From positions 1-7,095 of the forward strand of contig CAJXXO010000135.1 in the NCBI GenBank assembly GCA_913062655.1: a stretch of DNA of 7,095 bases, in the 5' to 3' direction. The notes beneath the pieces are model-generated. The model searched no databases. It was not told the origin of the DNA and saw nothing but the letters and a program-made list of their open reading frames with translations. Positions within the stretch are counted from its first letter, which is position 1. Every line of letters begins with the position of its first letter. A program made the translations under genes and the position numbers. Shown here piece by piece: positions 6,656 through 7,095 of this stretch. This DNA comes from an uncultured Bacteroidota bacterium. Its GTDB lineage: Bacteria; Bacteroidota; Bacteroidia; Chitinophagales; S012-47.

Positions 6656-7095
6656 GTCGCGGCACGGCCCGTGCAGGCCGTCGCACCCGGCGATCACATC
6701 GCAATCCAGCCGGTTCATCTTGCCGCCATGCAAGAAAGTCAGGAAGGGCTGCGCCCCATCCACGTCGCGCGGTTTCACGCCTGCACAGCCATGCAGCGTC
6801 TCAAGCCCTGCCGCATCGCGCGCCGCGTAAAGATCGCGGGTGATCCTCTCTTGCCCGTAAAGGGATACGCAATGCCCCGTCAGCCCGGCCAGATCGATGC
6901 GGAAATCCGCGCCCGGACCGGCCAGCCGGATACCCTCGTGCCGGATGCCCTCGGCCTCCAGCGCGGCAGCCACGCCCGCCTCATGCAAGAGGCCGGTCAA
7001 TCCGCGCTCCAGCACGGCGGCCCGGACGCGCGACAAAACCTCCTCGCGCGAATAGCGCTCCAGTACGACGGTCTCGATCCCCTGCATGTGCAGCA
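6389..7095 (-). CDS. Chimeric open frame: PobA N-terminal part joined to QueG C-terminal part (5' end beyond window)
   Basis: One uninterrupted minus-strand frame runs from the right edge to the TAG at 6389-6391. The Met at 7085-7087 is probably internal, because the codons before it (L-L-H) continue the PobA match; numbering below counts from that Met. Residues 1 to about 144 are 4-hydroxybenzoate 3-monooxygenase and residues from about 145 to 232 are epoxyqueuosine reductase. Each enzyme lacks essential parts: the PobA part loses its substrate-binding and C-terminal regions, and the QueG part loses its cobalamin-binding region and first 4Fe-4S motif. Base composition changes at the join. 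The two enzymes belong to unrelated pathways, aromatic degradation and tRNA queuosine. A functional fusion is therefore unlikely, and a chimeric assembly or clone is my preferred reading, with true recombination second. Confidence 0.85.
   Translation of the reverse strand, partial: LHMQGIETVVLERYSREEVLSRVRAAVLERGLTGLLHEAGVAAALEAEGIRHEGIRLAGPGADFRIDLAGLTGHCVSLYGQERITRDLYAARDAAGLETLHGCAGVKPRDVDGAQPFLTFLHGGKMNRLDCDVIAGCDGLHGPCRDAIPEEFAGKMENWMFGCDICQEVCPWNRFAQRHQEPRFEPTEGLLDMTRSEWEELTEEVFRTLFRKSAVKRTKYKGLRRNIRFLKGSK
6638..6660. other. Breakpoint between Bacteroidota and GC-rich foreign sequence
   Basis: The codons here read D-A-I-P-E-E-F (residues 144-150 of the joined frame). Both PobA (…R-x-A-I-P… after the DG motif) and Bacteroidota QueG (…A-I-P-E-E-F-x-G-K-M-E-N-W) plausibly have this segment at this point, which would keep the join in frame. 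The exact crossover base cannot be fixed without both parental sequences. Confidence 0.7.
6656..7095 (-). other. pobA: pobA fragment: N-terminal FAD-binding part of 4-hydroxybenzoate 3-monooxygenase
   Basis: PobA is an FAD- and NADPH-dependent cytoplasmic enzyme that converts 4-hydroxybenzoate to protocatechuate. The fragment matches from GIETVVLER through SRVRAAVLERG (18-29; Arg20 and Arg22 align with Arg42 and Arg44 of the Pseudomonas enzyme), HEGI, IDLAGLTG, YGQERITRDLYAAR (77-90) and LDCDVIAGCDGLHG (127-140), the DG motif of class A flavoprotein hydroxylases. The GxGxxG dinucleotide motif would lie just outside the window. The substrate-binding residues and the rest of the enzyme, which follow this point, are absent. 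GC is high (41 of 60 at 6661-6720 and 44 of 60 at 6901-6960), suggesting an alphaproteobacterial or similar GC-rich source. Confidence 0.85.

Noticed and set aside
6511..6843. Plus-strand frames crossing the PobA-QueG join (6511-6843, 6600-6830)
   Set aside because: They are Arg/Pro-rich translations typical of the antisense of GC-rich coding DNA, while the minus strand matches two known families.
6389..7095. A novel bifunctional flavin/iron-sulfur enzyme
   Set aside because: Each half lacks essential regions of its family, and the composition shift points to a join between two genomes or loci.

Overview
The window looks like a chromosomal fragment of a Bacteroidota bacterium, probably near Saprospiraceae/Lewinella or a similar aquatic lineage. 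Three things suggest this: a very large secreted multi-domain protein that reaches the window edge at the first residues of a type IX secretion (CHU_C-like) sorting domain, promoter-like sequences of the Bacteroidota form TTTG-N17-20-TAnnTTTG, and the lack of clear Shine-Dalgarno sequences. The lineage below phylum is inferred. From about 6650 to the right edge the DNA changes abruptly to GC-rich sequence whose protein looks proteobacterial.

Layout. Positions 1-3840 (minus) hold the N-terminal 1280 residues of an exported adhesin-like protein made of Ig/PKD-like modules and two copies of a ~185-residue domain; its C-terminus lies outside the window. A short leader with a promoter candidate separates it from a two-gene minus-strand operon: a family 9 (heptosyltransferase-type) glycosyltransferase (3937-4941) and, 3 bases upstream of it, a gamma-carbonic-anhydrase-like left-handed beta-helix protein (4945-5469). 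Diverging from these across a 60-bp promoter region is miaE (5530-6111, plus), a diiron tRNA hydroxylase. After miaE comes a 277-bp AT-rich spacer with a 14-bp direct repeat, promoter-like boxes and a good plus-strand intrinsic terminator. The right end is one minus-strand frame (6389 to beyond 7095) whose C-terminal ~85 residues are epoxyqueuosine reductase QueG and whose N-terminal ~145 residues are 4-hydroxybenzoate 3-monooxygenase PobA.

How the genes relate. The glycosyltransferase and the secreted protein both concern the cell surface, but nothing in the sequence shows a joint role. miaE and the queG remnant are both tRNA anticodon-loop modification genes (position 37 and position 34) placed tail to tail. 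The PobA-QueG join is the one strongly abnormal feature. Both halves are incomplete, the composition shifts at the join, and the join sits on a short motif that both families plausibly share. A chimeric clone or assembly, or an illegitimate recombination, explains it better than a functional fusion enzyme. I see no convincing undescribed biological system here; the spacer after miaE is the best place for an unannotated small RNA.
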